The notes below the pieces were generated by a model that saw only the letters and a program-made list of their open reading frames with translations, did no database searches and was not told the DNA's origin. Shown in pieces: positions 15,426-24,912 of a stretch of DNA of 64,000 bases. Every line of letters starts with the position of its first letter. Positions within the stretch are counted from its first letter, which is position 1. Source of the stretch: JAKFEW01 sp036675505 (GTDB taxonomy: Bacteria; Cyanobacteriota; Sericytochromatia; S15B-MN24; JAQBPE01); assembly GCA_036675505.1 (NCBI GenBank), contig JAKFEW010000009.1:1-64000 (forward strand), written 5' to 3'. The position numbers and the translations under genes were made by a program.

Positions 15426-16945
15426 ACGAGCTCTTCACCGGCGCCGAGTACCTGGAAAGCCTTAGGGACGGCCGGAACGTCTACCTGAACGGGGAGAAGG
15501 TCGCCGACGTGACGACCCACCCCGCGTTCCGCAACTGCGCGCGCTCCATCGCGCGGATGTACGACGCGCTCCACGATCCGGCGACGCGGGACCTCCTGAC
15601 CGGCGTCGACGACTTCGGCACGACCACCCACAAGTTCTTCAAGCCCAGCAAGACCGCGCAGGACCTGATCGCGGCCCGCGAGGCGATCGCCCACTGGCAG
15701 CGCCTGGGCTACGGGTTCCTGGGCCGCACGCCGGACTACAAGGCCTCGTTCATGGCCGGCCTGGCCGTGAACGCGGACTACTACGGCCCTTACGCCCAGA
15801 ACGCCACCAACTGGTACCGGGAGTTCACCCGCAAGGCGCTCTACCTCAACCACGTGATCATCAACCCGCCGATCGACCGGAAGCGGCCGATCCACGAGAT
15901 GGGCGACGAGTTCATCCATGCCGTGCGGGAGACGGACCGAGGCATCGTGGTGAGCGGCGCCAAGATGCTCGCCACCGGCTCCGCGATCACGCACGCCAGC
16001 TTCGTCGCGCCCGTGGGCTCCGCCGTGCTCGAGCCCGGGAAGGCCGAAGCTTTCGCGCTGGTCTTCTTCGCGCGCATGAACAACCCCAAGCTCCGGCTGA
16101 TCTGCCGCAAGCCCTTCGGGCTGGGCGCGCCCTTCGATCAGCCGCTCTCCAGCCGGTTCGACGAGAACGATGCCGTGCTGATCCTCGACGAGGCCCTGAT
16201 CCCCTGGGAGGACGTGCTCGTCTACCGGGACATCGAGCGCTCCACCGGGTTCTACGCGAAGTCCGGCTTCCCGAACTTGTACAACTTCCAGTCCGGGATC
16301 CGGCTCGCCACGAAGCTGGAGTTCATGACCGGCCTCCTGTCCCGAGCCGTCCGCGCGAACGGGACGGATGCCTTCCGGGGCGTCCAGGCGGGCGTCGGCG
16401 AGCTGGTGACGATGCGCGACATGATCTGGGCCGTCACGACCGCCATGGCCTTCGACCCCGAGCCTTCCACGGGGGGGACGGTGGTGCCCCGCCTGGAGTA
16501 CGCCTCGGCGATCCGGGTCTACAACGCGCAGGTCTGGGGGCGCGTCCATGAGCTCTTCGAGACCCTCCTGGGCGGCTCCCCCATCGTCGTGCCTTCCAGC
16601 CACCGGGACCTCGACCACCCGGAGCTGCGGCCGCTGATCGATCGCTACTACCACGGCGCCGAGTGCAGCGCGTTGGAGCGGATCCAGCTCCTCAAGCTCG
16701 CGTGGGACGCGATCGGGTCGGACTTCGGCGGTCGCGACGAGCTCTACGAGCGGAACTTCTCCGGGAACGGGGAGCAGGTGCGCCTGGATGCGCTCAAGTG
16801 GTCGACGCGGCGGGGCGCGATGGCGCGGTACGAGGCCTTCGTCCAGGACTGCATGGACGACTACGACGAGCACGGCTGGCGGCGTGGCCCCTGGCTCGAT
16901 GAAGCGGGCCAGGTGAGCCGAGGGAGCGAGACATGTGTGGAGTAA
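15422..16945 (+). CDS. pvcC: Flavin-dependent phenol hydroxylase, HpaB/PvcC type
   Basis: 507 residues of the 4-hydroxyphenylacetate 3-monooxygenase (HpaB) family, which uses FADH2 and O2 to place a second hydroxyl ortho to a phenol. Landmarks: EYLESLRDGRNVYLNGEKV at the N-terminus, DYKASFMAGLAVN, GIVVSGAKMLATGSAITH and IPWEDVLVYRD. P. aeruginosa PvcC belongs to the same family and follows PvcB in the paerucumarin/pseudoverdine locus, as here. No HpaC-type flavin reductase is adjacent, so reduced flavin must come from elsewhere. It would turn a tyrosine-derived isonitrile into a catechol. It starts at an ATGA overlap and overlaps the next gene by 13 nt. Confidence 0.9.
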   Translation: MNELFTGAEYLESLRDGRNVYLNGEKVADVTTHPAFRNCARSIARMYDALHDPATRDLLTGVDDFGTTTHKFFKPSKTAQDLIAAREAIAHWQRLGYGFLGRTPDYKASFMAGLAVNADYYGPYAQNATNWYREFTRKALYLNHVIINPPIDRKRPIHEMGDEFIHAVRETDRGIVVSGAKMLATGSAITHASFVAPVGSAVLEPGKAEAFALVFFARMNNPKLRLICRKPFGLGAPFDQPLSSRFDENDAVLILDEALIPWEDVLVYRDIERSTGFYAKSGFPNLYNFQSGIRLATKLEFMTGLLSRAVRANGTDAFRGVQAGVGELVTMRDMIWAVTTAMAFDPEPSTGGTVVPRLEYASAIRVYNAQVWGRVHELFETLLGGSPIVVPSSHRDLDHPELRPLIDRYYHGAECSALERIQLLKLAWDAIGSDFGGRDELYERNFSGNGEQVRLDALKWSTRRGAMARYEAFVQDCMDDYDEHGWRRGPWLDEAGQVSRGSETCVE

Positions 16946-18843
16946 CCGGGTGGGTCGGTTTCTCGCGTGACCTGACGCGGGAAGGCGCCACCATCGAGGC
17001 GATGACCGAGACCCTGCGCCGGCGCGGGCCGGACGACGGCGGGACCTGGACGGACGTCCACGTGGCCCTGGGCCATCGCCGGCTCGCGATCATCGATCCC
17101 GCGAACGGCGCTCAGCCCATGGTGGCCCCGGCGCAGGCGGTGCTCGCCTACAACGGGGAGATCTACAACCACCTCGAGCTGCGCCGGGAGCTGGAGGCGC
17201 TGGGCCATACGTTTTCGACGAATTGCGACACCGAAGTGCTCCTGCGGGGCTACCTCGCGTGGGGCGCGGACGTCGTCCACAAGCTCAACGGCATCTTCGC
17301 CTTCGCCGTATGGGACGCGGCGCGCGAGGAACTCCTGCTGGTGCGCGACCGCCTCGGCGTCAAGCCGCTCTACTACTACCCCACCGACGACGGCGTGCTC
17401 TTCGGCTCGGAGCCCAAGGCCATCCTCGCGAACCCGCTCGCCAAAGCCCGTGCCTCGCGCGAGGAGCTCTGCGACGCCCTGCTCTTCCTGCGCACGCCGG
17501 GCCGCGTCCCGTTCCAGGGCATGTCCGAGGTCAAGCCGGGCCACCTGCTGCGCGTCGGGCGAGAGGGGCTCCGGGAGGAACGCTACTGGCAGCTCGAGGC
17601 CCGGCCGCACACCGACGACCAGGCGCAGACCATCGCCACCATCCGCCGGCTCCTGGACGACATCGTGGACCGCCAGCTGATGTCCGACGTGCCGCTCTGC
17701 GCGCTGCTGTCGGGCGGCCTGGACTCGAGCGCCGTGACGGCCCTTGCCCAGCTCGCGCGGCGCGCGCGAGGCGGGGAGCAGCTCTCGACCTTCTGCGTGG
17801 ACTTCGTCGGCCACACGGAGGGCTTCCAGGCCGACCCCATCCGGCCCTCGCCCGACGGCCCGTTCGCCCGGGAGGTCGCCGACTTCGTCGGGTCCGATCA
17901 CCACGTCATCATGCTGGACAAGGGGCGGCTGCTCGACCCGCAGGTGCGCGAGGCGGTGCTTGGCGCCTGGGACCTGCCGTTCAACTTCGGCGACCTGGAC
18001 ATCTCCCTTTACCTGCTGTTCGCCGGCGTCCGGGAGCACGCCACGGTGGCCCTGTCGGGCGAGGCCGCGGACGAGCTGTTCGGCGGCTACCTCTGGTTCT
18101 CCGACGCGGGGGCCATGGCGGCGGAAACCTTCCCCTGGCTCAAGCTGGCGGCGCACAAGGGCCTCGACCCGGCCACCCTGTTCCAGCCGGCGTTCATGGC
18201 GCTGCTGAACCTGGCGGACTACACCGCCGACCTCTACGCCGCCGCGCTCGCGGAGGTCCCCGTGCTGCCCGGCGAGAGCCCGCGGGAGCGCCGCCTGCGC
18301 GAGATCAGCTACCTCACGCTGACGCGCTGGCTGCCCATCCTGCTCGAGAAGAAGGACCGCACCAGCATGGCCGTCGGGCTCGAGGGCCGCGTGCCCTTCT
18401 GCGATCACCGGCTGGTCGAGTACGTCTTCAACATCCCATGGGAGATGAAGCAGGCGTTCGCGCTCGAGAAGGGCCTCCTGCGGGAGGCTGTCAAGGACGT
18501 GCTGCCGGACTCGGTGGTGAACCGCAAGAAAGCCGCGTACCCCACGACCCAGGACTCCGGGTACGACCAGGCCATGGTCGGCGCGCTCGAGGCAAAGGCG
18601 GGCGACCCCGCGTCACCTCTCCACGCGATTCTCGCGCCCGCGGGTGTCGCGCGCCTGGTCGCGAAGGTGAAGGACCAGCCCCTGTCGGAGTTCGAGCGCA
18701 TCCTCGTGGAATCCACGGTGCGCCTGGACGAGTGGATCACCCGCTACGAAGTCGACGTCGTCGATATGGGAATTCGTAGCTTGCGAGGATTCCGGGCGAG
18801 CGAAGCTCAGCCCCCGTTTGAGGTGAAGCCATGCATGCCATAG
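16933..18843 (+). CDS. Asparagine-synthetase-like glutamine amidotransferase (AsnB family)
   Basis: 636 residues. The start MCGVTGWVGF gives the N-terminal nucleophile Cys2 of class II glutaminase; LGHRRLAIID, YNGEIYNHLELR and the CDTEVLLRGY block complete that domain (~1-210). The synthetase domain has the PP-loop LLSGGLDSS (~residue 256) plus SGEAADELFGGYLWF and LEGRVPFCDH, all intact. It is thus a full two-domain enzyme able to make an amide through an acyl-adenylate. In biosynthetic clusters such AsnB homologues often amidate or cyclise a pathway acid rather than aspartate, and that is my inference here. It overlaps the preceding and following genes by 13 nt each. Confidence 0.9.
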   Translation: MCGVTGWVGFSRDLTREGATIEAMTETLRRRGPDDGGTWTDVHVALGHRRLAIIDPANGAQPMVAPAQAVLAYNGEIYNHLELRRELEALGHTFSTNCDTEVLLRGYLAWGADVVHKLNGIFAFAVWDAAREELLLVRDRLGVKPLYYYPTDDGVLFGSEPKAILANPLAKARASREELCDALLFLRTPGRVPFQGMSEVKPGHLLRVGREGLREERYWQLEARPHTDDQAQTIATIRRLLDDIVDRQLMSDVPLCALLSGGLDSSAVTALAQLARRARGGEQLSTFCVDFVGHTEGFQADPIRPSPDGPFAREVADFVGSDHHVIMLDKGRLLDPQVREAVLGAWDLPFNFGDLDISLYLLFAGVREHATVALSGEAADELFGGYLWFSDAGAMAAETFPWLKLAAHKGLDPATLFQPAFMALLNLADYTADLYAAALAEVPVLPGESPRERRLREISYLTLTRWLPILLEKKDRTSMAVGLEGRVPFCDHRLVEYVFNIPWEMKQAFALEKGLLREAVKDVLPDSVVNRKKAAYPTTQDSGYDQAMVGALEAKAGDPASPLHAILAPAGVARLVAKVKDQPLSEFERILVESTVRLDEWITRYEVDVVDMGIRSLRGFRASEAQPPFEVKPCMP

Positions 18844-19802
18844 TCGTCCGCGGCCCCGGTGGCCCCGAGGTGATGGAGCTCCGGGAGCTGCCCGACCCGG
18901 TACCGGGCGAGGGGCAGATCCTGGTCGAGACGGACGCGATCGGCGTCAACTACATCGACATCTACCGCCGGGAGGGCCGCTACCCGCAGCCCGAGCCCGG
19001 GATCCCCGGCGAGGAAGGCTCGGGGCGCGTCGTGGCCGTCGGCCCGAACGCCCTCGACTTCAAGGTCGGCGATCGCGTGGTCTGGACCACCGTGCTGGGG
19101 AGCTACGCCACGCGCGTGCTCGTGCCGGCCTTCCGGGCGGTCCACGTGCCCGAGGGCGTGGACATGCAGATGGCCGCCGCCGCGCTCGTGCACGGCATGA
19201 CGGCCCACTACCTCGTCAACGACTCGTACAAGGCGAAGGCCGGCGACACGCTGCTGGTCCACTCCGCGGCCGGCGGCGTGGGGCTGCTGCTGGTGCAGAT
19301 GCTCAAGCGGCTGGGCTGCCGCGTCATCGGCACGGTCTCGTCCGAGGCCAAGGAGCAGCTCGCGCGTGCCCACGGGGCGGACGAGATCATCCGGTACGAC
19401 CAGGTGACCGACTTCGCGCCCGAGGTGAAGCGCCTGACCGGCGACGTGGGCGTGCACGCGGTCTACGACGGCGTCGGCGCCACGACCTTCGATCAGAGTT
19501 TGGCCAGCCTCCGCCTGCGCGGGACGATGGTGCTCTACGGGGGCGCCAGCGGCCCCGTGCCGCCGTTCGACCCGATGAAGCTGGCCTGGGGCGGCTCGCT
19601 GACGCTGACGCGCCCCTACATGGAGCACTTCCGCGCGACGCGCGAGGAGTTCGAGTGGCGGGCGGGCGAGGTCTTCAAGGCCGTCCTGGACGGCACGCTG
19701 AAGCTGCGGATCGACAGCACCTTCAAGCTCGCCGACGCGCCCGACGCCCACGCCGCCCTGGCGAGCCGCCGGACGATGGGCAAGGTCCTGCTGCTCCCGT
19801 GA
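18831..19802 (+). CDS. NADPH:quinone-reductase-like medium-chain dehydrogenase/reductase
   Basis: 323 residues of the zinc-independent quinone oxidoreductase (QOR) group. GVNYIDIYRREGRYP and the GEEGSGRVVAVG block form the N-terminal domain. The nucleotide-binding fold has HSAAGGVGLLLVQMLK (~residues 142-157), where AAGGVG is the QOR-type dinucleotide motif. No structural-zinc cysteines are present. It would reduce a conjugated double bond or quinone, possibly the product of oxidative steps in this cluster. Its start overlaps the amidotransferase stop by 13 nt, and its stop overlaps or abuts the next gene. Confidence 0.9.
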   Translation: MHAIVVRGPGGPEVMELRELPDPVPGEGQILVETDAIGVNYIDIYRREGRYPQPEPGIPGEEGSGRVVAVGPNALDFKVGDRVVWTTVLGSYATRVLVPAFRAVHVPEGVDMQMAAAALVHGMTAHYLVNDSYKAKAGDTLLVHSAAGGVGLLLVQMLKRLGCRVIGTVSSEAKEQLARAHGADEIIRYDQVTDFAPEVKRLTGDVGVHAVYDGVGATTFDQSLASLRLRGTMVLYGGASGPVPPFDPMKLAWGGSLTLTRPYMEHFRATREEFEWRAGEVFKAVLDGTLKLRIDSTFKLADAPDAHAALASRRTMGKVLLLP

Positions 19803-19810
19803 GGCGCGAG

Positions 19811-20689
19811 ATGGGCGCCATCGTCGGGGCCGGCCTCGTCTCGCACGCGCCGGTCATCATGTTTCCAGAGGCTTTCCGGATCGAGGCCAACGGCGGCCGC
19901 GACTTCTCGCTGGCGACCGGCCTCACGCGCCTGAAGCGCGAGGTCTTCGACCACGTTGCCTACGACGCGGTCCTGGTCGTCGACAGCCACTGGTTCACCA
20001 CGACGGAGTTCGTGGTCACGGCGGAGGCGACGCGGCGCGGGACCTTCACCTCGAGCGAGATGCCGACGCTGCTTTCGCAGATCCCCTACGAGCTGCCGGG
20101 CGATCCGGCGCTCGCGCAGGCCATCTGTGACGAGGCGGGTCGCGACGGGGTGTGGGCAGCGGCGGTGGACGACCCGCACCTCCCGATCCAGTACGCCACG
20201 CTCAACCTCCACGCGTACCTGGGGAGCCCGGGGAAGGCCTGGCTGTCGATCTCCGTCTGCCAGACGGCGACCACGGCGGATTTCCTGGCGTTCGGCCGCG
20301 CGATCGCGCGCGGGGTCGAGCAGTCCGGGCGGCGGGTGCTGATCCTGGCCTCCGGCGGCCTGTCGCACGTCTTCCGGCCGCTCGGTGAGCTGCGCGCCCA
20401 TATGGGCGGCGACCCGGCCAACATCGTCTCCGCCGAGGCGCGGGCGGCCGACGAGCAGCGCATCGCGTGGCTCGCGGAAGGCCGCCACGACCGCGTGATC
20501 CAGACCATGCCGGAGTTCCTGGCGTTTGAGCCCGAGGGGCGCTTCGGCCACTACCTCACGCTCGCGGGCGCCCTGGGGGGCGAAGCCTGCACGCTCCCAG
20601 GCCAGCGCCTGAGCGAGTACGAGAGCGGCATCGGGACGGGGCACGTCCACCTCTGGTTCGCCCCGCGGCCCGTGGGGAGCCCCGCTTGA
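19811..20689 (+). CDS. LigB-family (class III) extradiol catechol dioxygenase
   Basis: 292 residues. Non-haem Fe(II) enzymes of this family open catechol rings next to the diol. The expected ligand and acid/base positions are visible: LVSHAPVIM near the N-terminus, VVDSHWFTT, DDPHLPIQYATLNL and ASGGLSHVF. The architecture resembles homoprotocatechuate or DOPA-type dioxygenases of the LigB superfamily. ATG 19811 is preferred over GTG 19799 because GAGG lies 6 nt before it; the alternative would overlap the previous stop. In the operon it follows a phenol-to-catechol hydroxylase, so its natural substrate is probably the isonitrile catechol or a derivative. That placement is what makes this cluster unusual. 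Confidence 0.9.
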   Translation: MGAIVGAGLVSHAPVIMFPEAFRIEANGGRDFSLATGLTRLKREVFDHVAYDAVLVVDSHWFTTTEFVVTAEATRRGTFTSSEMPTLLSQIPYELPGDPALAQAICDEAGRDGVWAAAVDDPHLPIQYATLNLHAYLGSPGKAWLSISVCQTATTADFLAFGRAIARGVEQSGRRVLILASGGLSHVFRPLGELRAHMGGDPANIVSAEARAADEQRIAWLAEGRHDRVIQTMPEFLAFEPEGRFGHYLTLAGALGGEACTLPGQRLSEYESGIGTGHVHLWFAPRPVGSPA

Positions 20690-21447
20690 AGACGTTCCTG
20701 ATCACGGGCGCCACCTCCGGGCACGGCCGCTACCTGGCCGAGCGGCTGGCGCGCGAGCACCGCGTGCTGGTCCACGGCCGCGATCCGGCGCGCACCGAGG
20801 CGCTCGCCGCCGAGCTCGGCGGCCGGCCGTACGTCGCCGACCTGGGCGACCTGGCCCAGGTCCGCCGGCTGGCGGCGGAGGTCGCGGCCGACCACCCGCG
20901 CCTCGACGTACTGATCAACAACGCCGGGATCGGGTACGGGACCGAGCGCGAGCTGTCCCCCGACGGGCACGAGCTGCGGTTCACGGTGATGTACCTCGCG
21001 CCGGTGCTGCTCATGCGGCTGCTCCTGCCGCGGATCGGCTCGCAGGTGCTGAACGTCGGGTCGCTGGGGCAGGCCCCGATCGACTTCGACGACCTTGCGA
21101 TGGAGCGGACCTACGACGGCATCACGGCCTACCGGCGCGCAAAGCTCGCGCTGGCGATGGCCACCTTCGACCTGGCCGCGGAGCGGCCCGACTTGCGGGT
21201 GAATGTGGTGCACCCGGCGACCTACATGGACACCAATATGGTCCGCGGCGGGGGCGGCACGCCCCTCAATACCGTCGCGCACGGCGGCGAGGCGACGCTG
21301 CGGGTGCTCGAAATGCCCGTTACGGGCCAGTTCTTCGACGAGGATCGGCCGGCCCAGGCCCATGCCGATGCGTACCGAGCCAACCTGCGCGCCCGGCTGC
21401 GGGACCTGACCGAGCCATTATTGATGGGGGTGGGTGGGAGGCTATGA
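20686..21447 (+). CDS. Short-chain dehydrogenase/reductase
   Basis: 253 residues, classical SDR fold. NAD(P)-binding FLITGATSGHGRYLAERLA (G-x3-G-x-G variant TSGHG), then VLINNAGIGYG, a catalytic Ser in NVGSLG and the YRRAK active-site Tyr/Lys. The C-terminus is slightly unusual, with a basic, Gly-rich end. The TTG start overlaps the dioxygenase stop (TTGA) and follows GGGGAG. It could reduce an aldehyde such as the semialdehyde produced by ring cleavage; this is inference from context. Confidence 0.9.
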   Translation: MKTFLITGATSGHGRYLAERLAREHRVLVHGRDPARTEALAAELGGRPYVADLGDLAQVRRLAAEVAADHPRLDVLINNAGIGYGTERELSPDGHELRFTVMYLAPVLLMRLLLPRIGSQVLNVGSLGQAPIDFDDLAMERTYDGITAYRRAKLALAMATFDLAAERPDLRVNVVHPATYMDTNMVRGGGGTPLNTVAHGGEATLRVLEMPVTGQFFDEDRPAQAHADAYRANLRARLRDLTEPLLMGVGGRL

Positions 21448-22595
21448 ACCCGGCGCTCTTCTTCCTCGCGGCCGCCATGTTCGTCATGGGCTGCGACGAC
21501 TACATCGTCGCGGGCCTGCTGCCGGGGCTCGGCGCCACCCTGAATGCCTCGATGGCCGGCGTCGCGCAGGGCATCACCGTGTTCAACCTCATGTACATGG
21601 TCTGCGCGCCGGCCTTCGCCGTCGCGCTGGCGAACAAGCCGGCCCGGCTGGTCATCGTCGCGGCGCTGGCCATCTTCGCCGCCGGCAACTTGCTGACCCT
21701 GGCGTCCGCCAACCTGGCGACGTACCTCGTCAGTCGGGCGATCGCCGGGATCGGCGCCGGCATGTTCTCGCCCATCGCCGTGGCCGCGGCCGCGAAGATG
21801 GTCGCGCCCGAAGCCCGCGGGCGGGCGATGAGCCTGATCTTCGGCGCCAACAGCGCGGGTGCCGTCATCGGCGTCCCCGTCGGGCTCTGGCTCTCCGCTC
21901 AGATTGGTTGGCAGGCGGCCATCTGGCCGATCGTGGTCCTGGCCGTCCTCGCCTTGATCGGCGTCGCCATCCGGCAACCGAACTTCGAGGTGGAAGCGCC
22001 GCCCGCGCCAGGAGAACGGTTCCGGTTCATGACCGATCGCCGCGTGCTGTCCACCGTCGGCGTCACCTGCCTCACGGCCGCGGGCAGCCTGGGCCTGTAC
22101 GCCTTCATCGCCCCCATGCAGGCCGGGGGCGTCAATTCGCCGGAAGTGGCGTTGACGCTCTGGAACGTCGGGGGCCTGCTCGGCACCATCGCGATCGGCT
22201 ACGTCGTGGACCGGACCGGCAACCCCCGGCTCGTGATGGCGGCGATCCTCGTGACCCTCCTCGTCACGCTCTTCGCCCTGCCTGCCGTCAGCGCCATTCC
22301 CTTCCTGGGCCTCTTGCCCTTCCTGCTCTGGGGCATCCTGGGCTGGGCGACCGGCGCCCCCCAGCAGCTCAGCCTGCTCGAGCTCGAGCCGCGGCACCAT
22401 GCGTCGGTCGTGGCGTTGAACGGCTCGGCGCTCGGGCTCGGCAGCGTCATCGGTCCGGCCCTGGGCGGCCTGGCATTGGCCTGCGGGCTCGATGCCCGGA
22501 ACTTGCCCTACGCGGCGTGCGGGCTGGTGCTCTGCGCGCTCGTGTGGCACCTCGCGTTGATGCAGCAGCAGCCCCGGGAGGAACGAACGGCATGA
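21444..22595 (+). CDS. Major facilitator superfamily transporter
   Basis: 383 residues with about 12 hydrophobic segments and the DHA1-type drug/amino-acid exporter pattern: CDDYIVAGLLPGL in TM1, LVSRAIAGIGAGMFSPIA in TM4 with the loop MSLIFGANSAGAVIGVPVG in TM5. The start overlaps the SDR stop (ATGA) and the stop overlaps the ATP-grasp start (ATGA). Its pairing with an ATP-grasp ligase recalls bacE/bacD of bacilysin clusters. It probably exports the finished metabolite and so gives self-protection. Confidence 0.9.
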   Translation: MNPALFFLAAAMFVMGCDDYIVAGLLPGLGATLNASMAGVAQGITVFNLMYMVCAPAFAVALANKPARLVIVAALAIFAAGNLLTLASANLATYLVSRAIAGIGAGMFSPIAVAAAAKMVAPEARGRAMSLIFGANSAGAVIGVPVGLWLSAQIGWQAAIWPIVVLAVLALIGVAIRQPNFEVEAPPAPGERFRFMTDRRVLSTVGVTCLTAAGSLGLYAFIAPMQAGGVNSPEVALTLWNVGGLLGTIAIGYVVDRTGNPRLVMAAILVTLLVTLFALPAVSAIPFLGLLPFLLWGILGWATGAPQQLSLLELEPRHHASVVALNGSALGLGSVIGPALGGLALACGLDARNLPYAACGLVLCALVWHLALMQQQPREERTA

Positions 22596-23851
22596 CCCGT
22601 CCCATCGTCATCGTGGATCCCGTCGGCTCGGGCGCCGAGCTCGCGCCGGCGTTCGCGGCCAGGAACGTGCCGGCGATCGCCGTCCGATCGATGCCACCCG
22701 ATGCGTTGGACGGCGCCGATGCGGGGGGCTACGAGACCGCGATCCACGCCTCGCACTTCCTGGCGATCTACGACGTCGGCCCCGATCTCGTGGATGTCCT
22801 GCGGCGGCACGACCCGCTGGCCGTCATCGCCGGCGACGAATCCGGCGTCGAGCTCGCGGACCAGCTCGCGGCCGCCCTCACGCCGCGATTCGCCAACGTG
22901 CCCGCGCTGGCGCGCGCCCGGCGGCACAAGGCGGCGATGCAGGAGGCGGTGCGGCAAGCCGGCCTGCCGGCCCTCCGCACCCTGAACACGGCGAGCGCCG
23001 CCGAGGTCACCGATTGGCTCGCGGCCCAGGGCCTCGGAGGCGCCGCGCTCGTGCTCAAGCCCGCGGCGTCGGCCGGCTCGGACAACGTCCACCACGTCCC
23101 GCCCGGCGGGGACTGGCGCAAGGCCTTCGATCGGATCCTGGCGTCGCCGAACAAGCTGCGGGGCGAGGCCAACGAAACGGTCATCGTGCAGGAAATGGCC
23201 ATCGGCACCGAGTTCGCCGTGGACACGGTGAGCGCCGACGGCAAGCACGTGTTGGCGCACCTCATCCGCTACAACAAGACGTCGGCGGGCGAGCGCAAGA
23301 CCGTGTTCGACCATACGGAATTCGTGGCCTTCGACGCCGAGCGGTATGGCGAGCTGCTGGCATACACCGAGAAGGCGCTCGATGCCGTGGGCATCAGGTG
23401 GGGCGCCGCGCACAGCGAGGTCATGCTGACGCCGCAGGGGCCCCGGCTAATCGAGGTCGGCGCCCGGACGTGCGGTGGGCCAGTGCTCGGCTTCTCCCGC
23501 CTCGCCACGGGCAGCAGCCAGCTGGAACGGGTCGTCGAGGCCTTCGTGGATGGCCGGATCGCGACCGCAACCTACGATTTCAAGCAGACGGTCGTGCCGG
23601 TCTTCTTGATCGCGCAGGCCGCCGGCATCCTCCGGAACGTCGAGGTGCTGGACCCGGTGCGCCAACTGCCGACGCACGTGAGCACGCACATCTGGCGAGG
23701 CAACGGTGTCCGCGTCCCACGGACGATCGATACGCTCACCTCGCTCGGGATCATCGCGTTGGCGGGGGAGCGCGAGGCCGTTTTCGCCGACTACGCAAGG
23801 GTCCGGGAGGCCGAGGCGCGGCTGCGCATCGAGCCGGTCGACGCGGGCTGA
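22592..23851 (+). CDS. ATP-grasp ligase
   Basis: 419 residues. An N-terminal Rossmann-like domain (RPIVIVDPVGSGAELAPAF) is followed by the ATP-grasp core: ALVLKPAASAGSDNV with the ATP-binding Lys, VIVQEMAIGTEFAVDTVSAD, and the magnesium-site block AHSEVMLTPQGPRLIEVGAR. Members in this style (BacD, carnosine synthase-like) join a carboxylate to an amino group through an acyl-phosphate. It is the last gene of the coupled operon and may attach an amino acid to the pathway acid. The substrate is not deducible. A 101-nt gap separates it from the ABC genes. Confidence 0.88.
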   Translation: MTRPIVIVDPVGSGAELAPAFAARNVPAIAVRSMPPDALDGADAGGYETAIHASHFLAIYDVGPDLVDVLRRHDPLAVIAGDESGVELADQLAAALTPRFANVPALARARRHKAAMQEAVRQAGLPALRTLNTASAAEVTDWLAAQGLGGAALVLKPAASAGSDNVHHVPPGGDWRKAFDRILASPNKLRGEANETVIVQEMAIGTEFAVDTVSADGKHVLAHLIRYNKTSAGERKTVFDHTEFVAFDAERYGELLAYTEKALDAVGIRWGAAHSEVMLTPQGPRLIEVGARTCGGPVLGFSRLATGSSQLERVVEAFVDGRIATATYDFKQTVVPVFLIAQAAGILRNVEVLDPVRQLPTHVSTHIWRGNGVRVPRTIDTLTSLGIIALAGEREAVFADYARVREAEARLRIEPVDAG

Positions 23852-23952
23852 CGGCCAGGCTCGCGGAAGACGGCGGTATCGACGGTTTGGGCCCGGACGC
23901 AGGCGGGAAATGGATAGGCAAGCGCCTGCCCGAAACACCGGAGTCCCTGCCG

Positions 23953-24912
23953 ATGAGCTACGCCGTCTCCGTCCGCGACCTGACCGTCGAATACCCCGGC
24001 CTCCGGGCGCTCGACCGCGTCACCTTCGACCTGCCGGCCGGCGCCGTGACGGCCCTCGTCGGGCCCAACGGCGCGGGCAAGAGCACGTTGATGCGCTGCC
24101 TCGTCGCCCTGGATCGGCCGTTCGCAGGCGGGGTGGCGGTGGAGGGCATCGATGCGCTCGTGCGCCCACGCGAGGTGCACCGGGTGGTCGGCTACCTGGC
24201 CGACAACTTCGGCCTCTACGACGACCTGTCGGTCGCGCGCTGCCTCCGCTACGCGGCCGCCGTCCGCGGCCTCCGCGGCGCCGAGCTCGAGCTCAGGGTG
24301 GCGGGGGTGGCGGCCGAGGTCGGGATGCTCCACCTGATGGACCGGCGGGCCGGCGCGCTCTCGCGCGGCGAGCGGCAGCGCGTGGGCCTGGCCCAGGCGC
24401 TGGTCCACGATCCTTCGGTGTTGGTGCTCGACGAGCCGGCGAGCGGGCTCGATCCCAGCGCCCGCCATGAACTGGCCGCGCTGCTCAAGCGCCTGCGCAC
24501 CCAGGGCAAGACCATCATCGTCTCCTCGCATATCCTCGCCGAGCTCGAGGACTACTCGAACTGGATGCTGACGCTGGAAGGCGGGCAGGTCCGAGGGCTC
24601 GTGCCGGTGAACCAGGCGTTCGTCTCACAGGCGCGGTGGCTGCGCCTGCGGGTGGCGAGCGACCCGGACGCGGCTCGCGACGCCGTGGCCGAGGTCGACG
24701 GCGTCCGCGCCGCCGAGGCGCAGGGCACGACGATCGTCGTGCAGTGGGCGCGCGACGAGGCCGCGCAGGCCGACCTGGTCGCCCACCTCGTGGGCCGCGG
24801 GGTGCGCGTGGTCGCGCTCGAGGTGGTGGTCTCGCGCATGCAGGATGTTTACCTGGCCCAGGTGGGCCCGCACTTCGAAGGAGGCGGCCGTGAACCCGGA
24901 GCTTGTCCGTAA
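23953..24912 (+). CDS. ABC transporter ATP-binding protein (ABC-2 export type)
   Basis: 319 residues. Walker A GPNGAGKST, Q-loop region VVGYLADNFGLYDD, signature LSRGERQRVGLAQAL (a variant of LSGGQ), Walker B VLVLDEPASGLD and H-loop SSHI are all present. A C-terminal ~90-residue extension (residues ~225-319) is typical of ABC-2-type ATPases of the CcmA/YbhF group. It overlaps the permease start by 23 nt. It may export the same metabolite as the upstream operon or be an independent transporter. The gap and lack of overlap with the ATP-grasp gene leave that open. Confidence 0.92.
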   Translation: MSYAVSVRDLTVEYPGLRALDRVTFDLPAGAVTALVGPNGAGKSTLMRCLVALDRPFAGGVAVEGIDALVRPREVHRVVGYLADNFGLYDDLSVARCLRYAAAVRGLRGAELELRVAGVAAEVGMLHLMDRRAGALSRGERQRVGLAQALVHDPSVLVLDEPASGLDPSARHELAALLKRLRTQGKTIIVSSHILAELEDYSNWMLTLEGGQVRGLVPVNQAFVSQARWLRLRVASDPDAARDAVAEVDGVRAAEAQGTTIVVQWARDEAAQADLVAHLVGRGVRVVALEVVVSRMQDVYLAQVGPHFEGGGREPGACP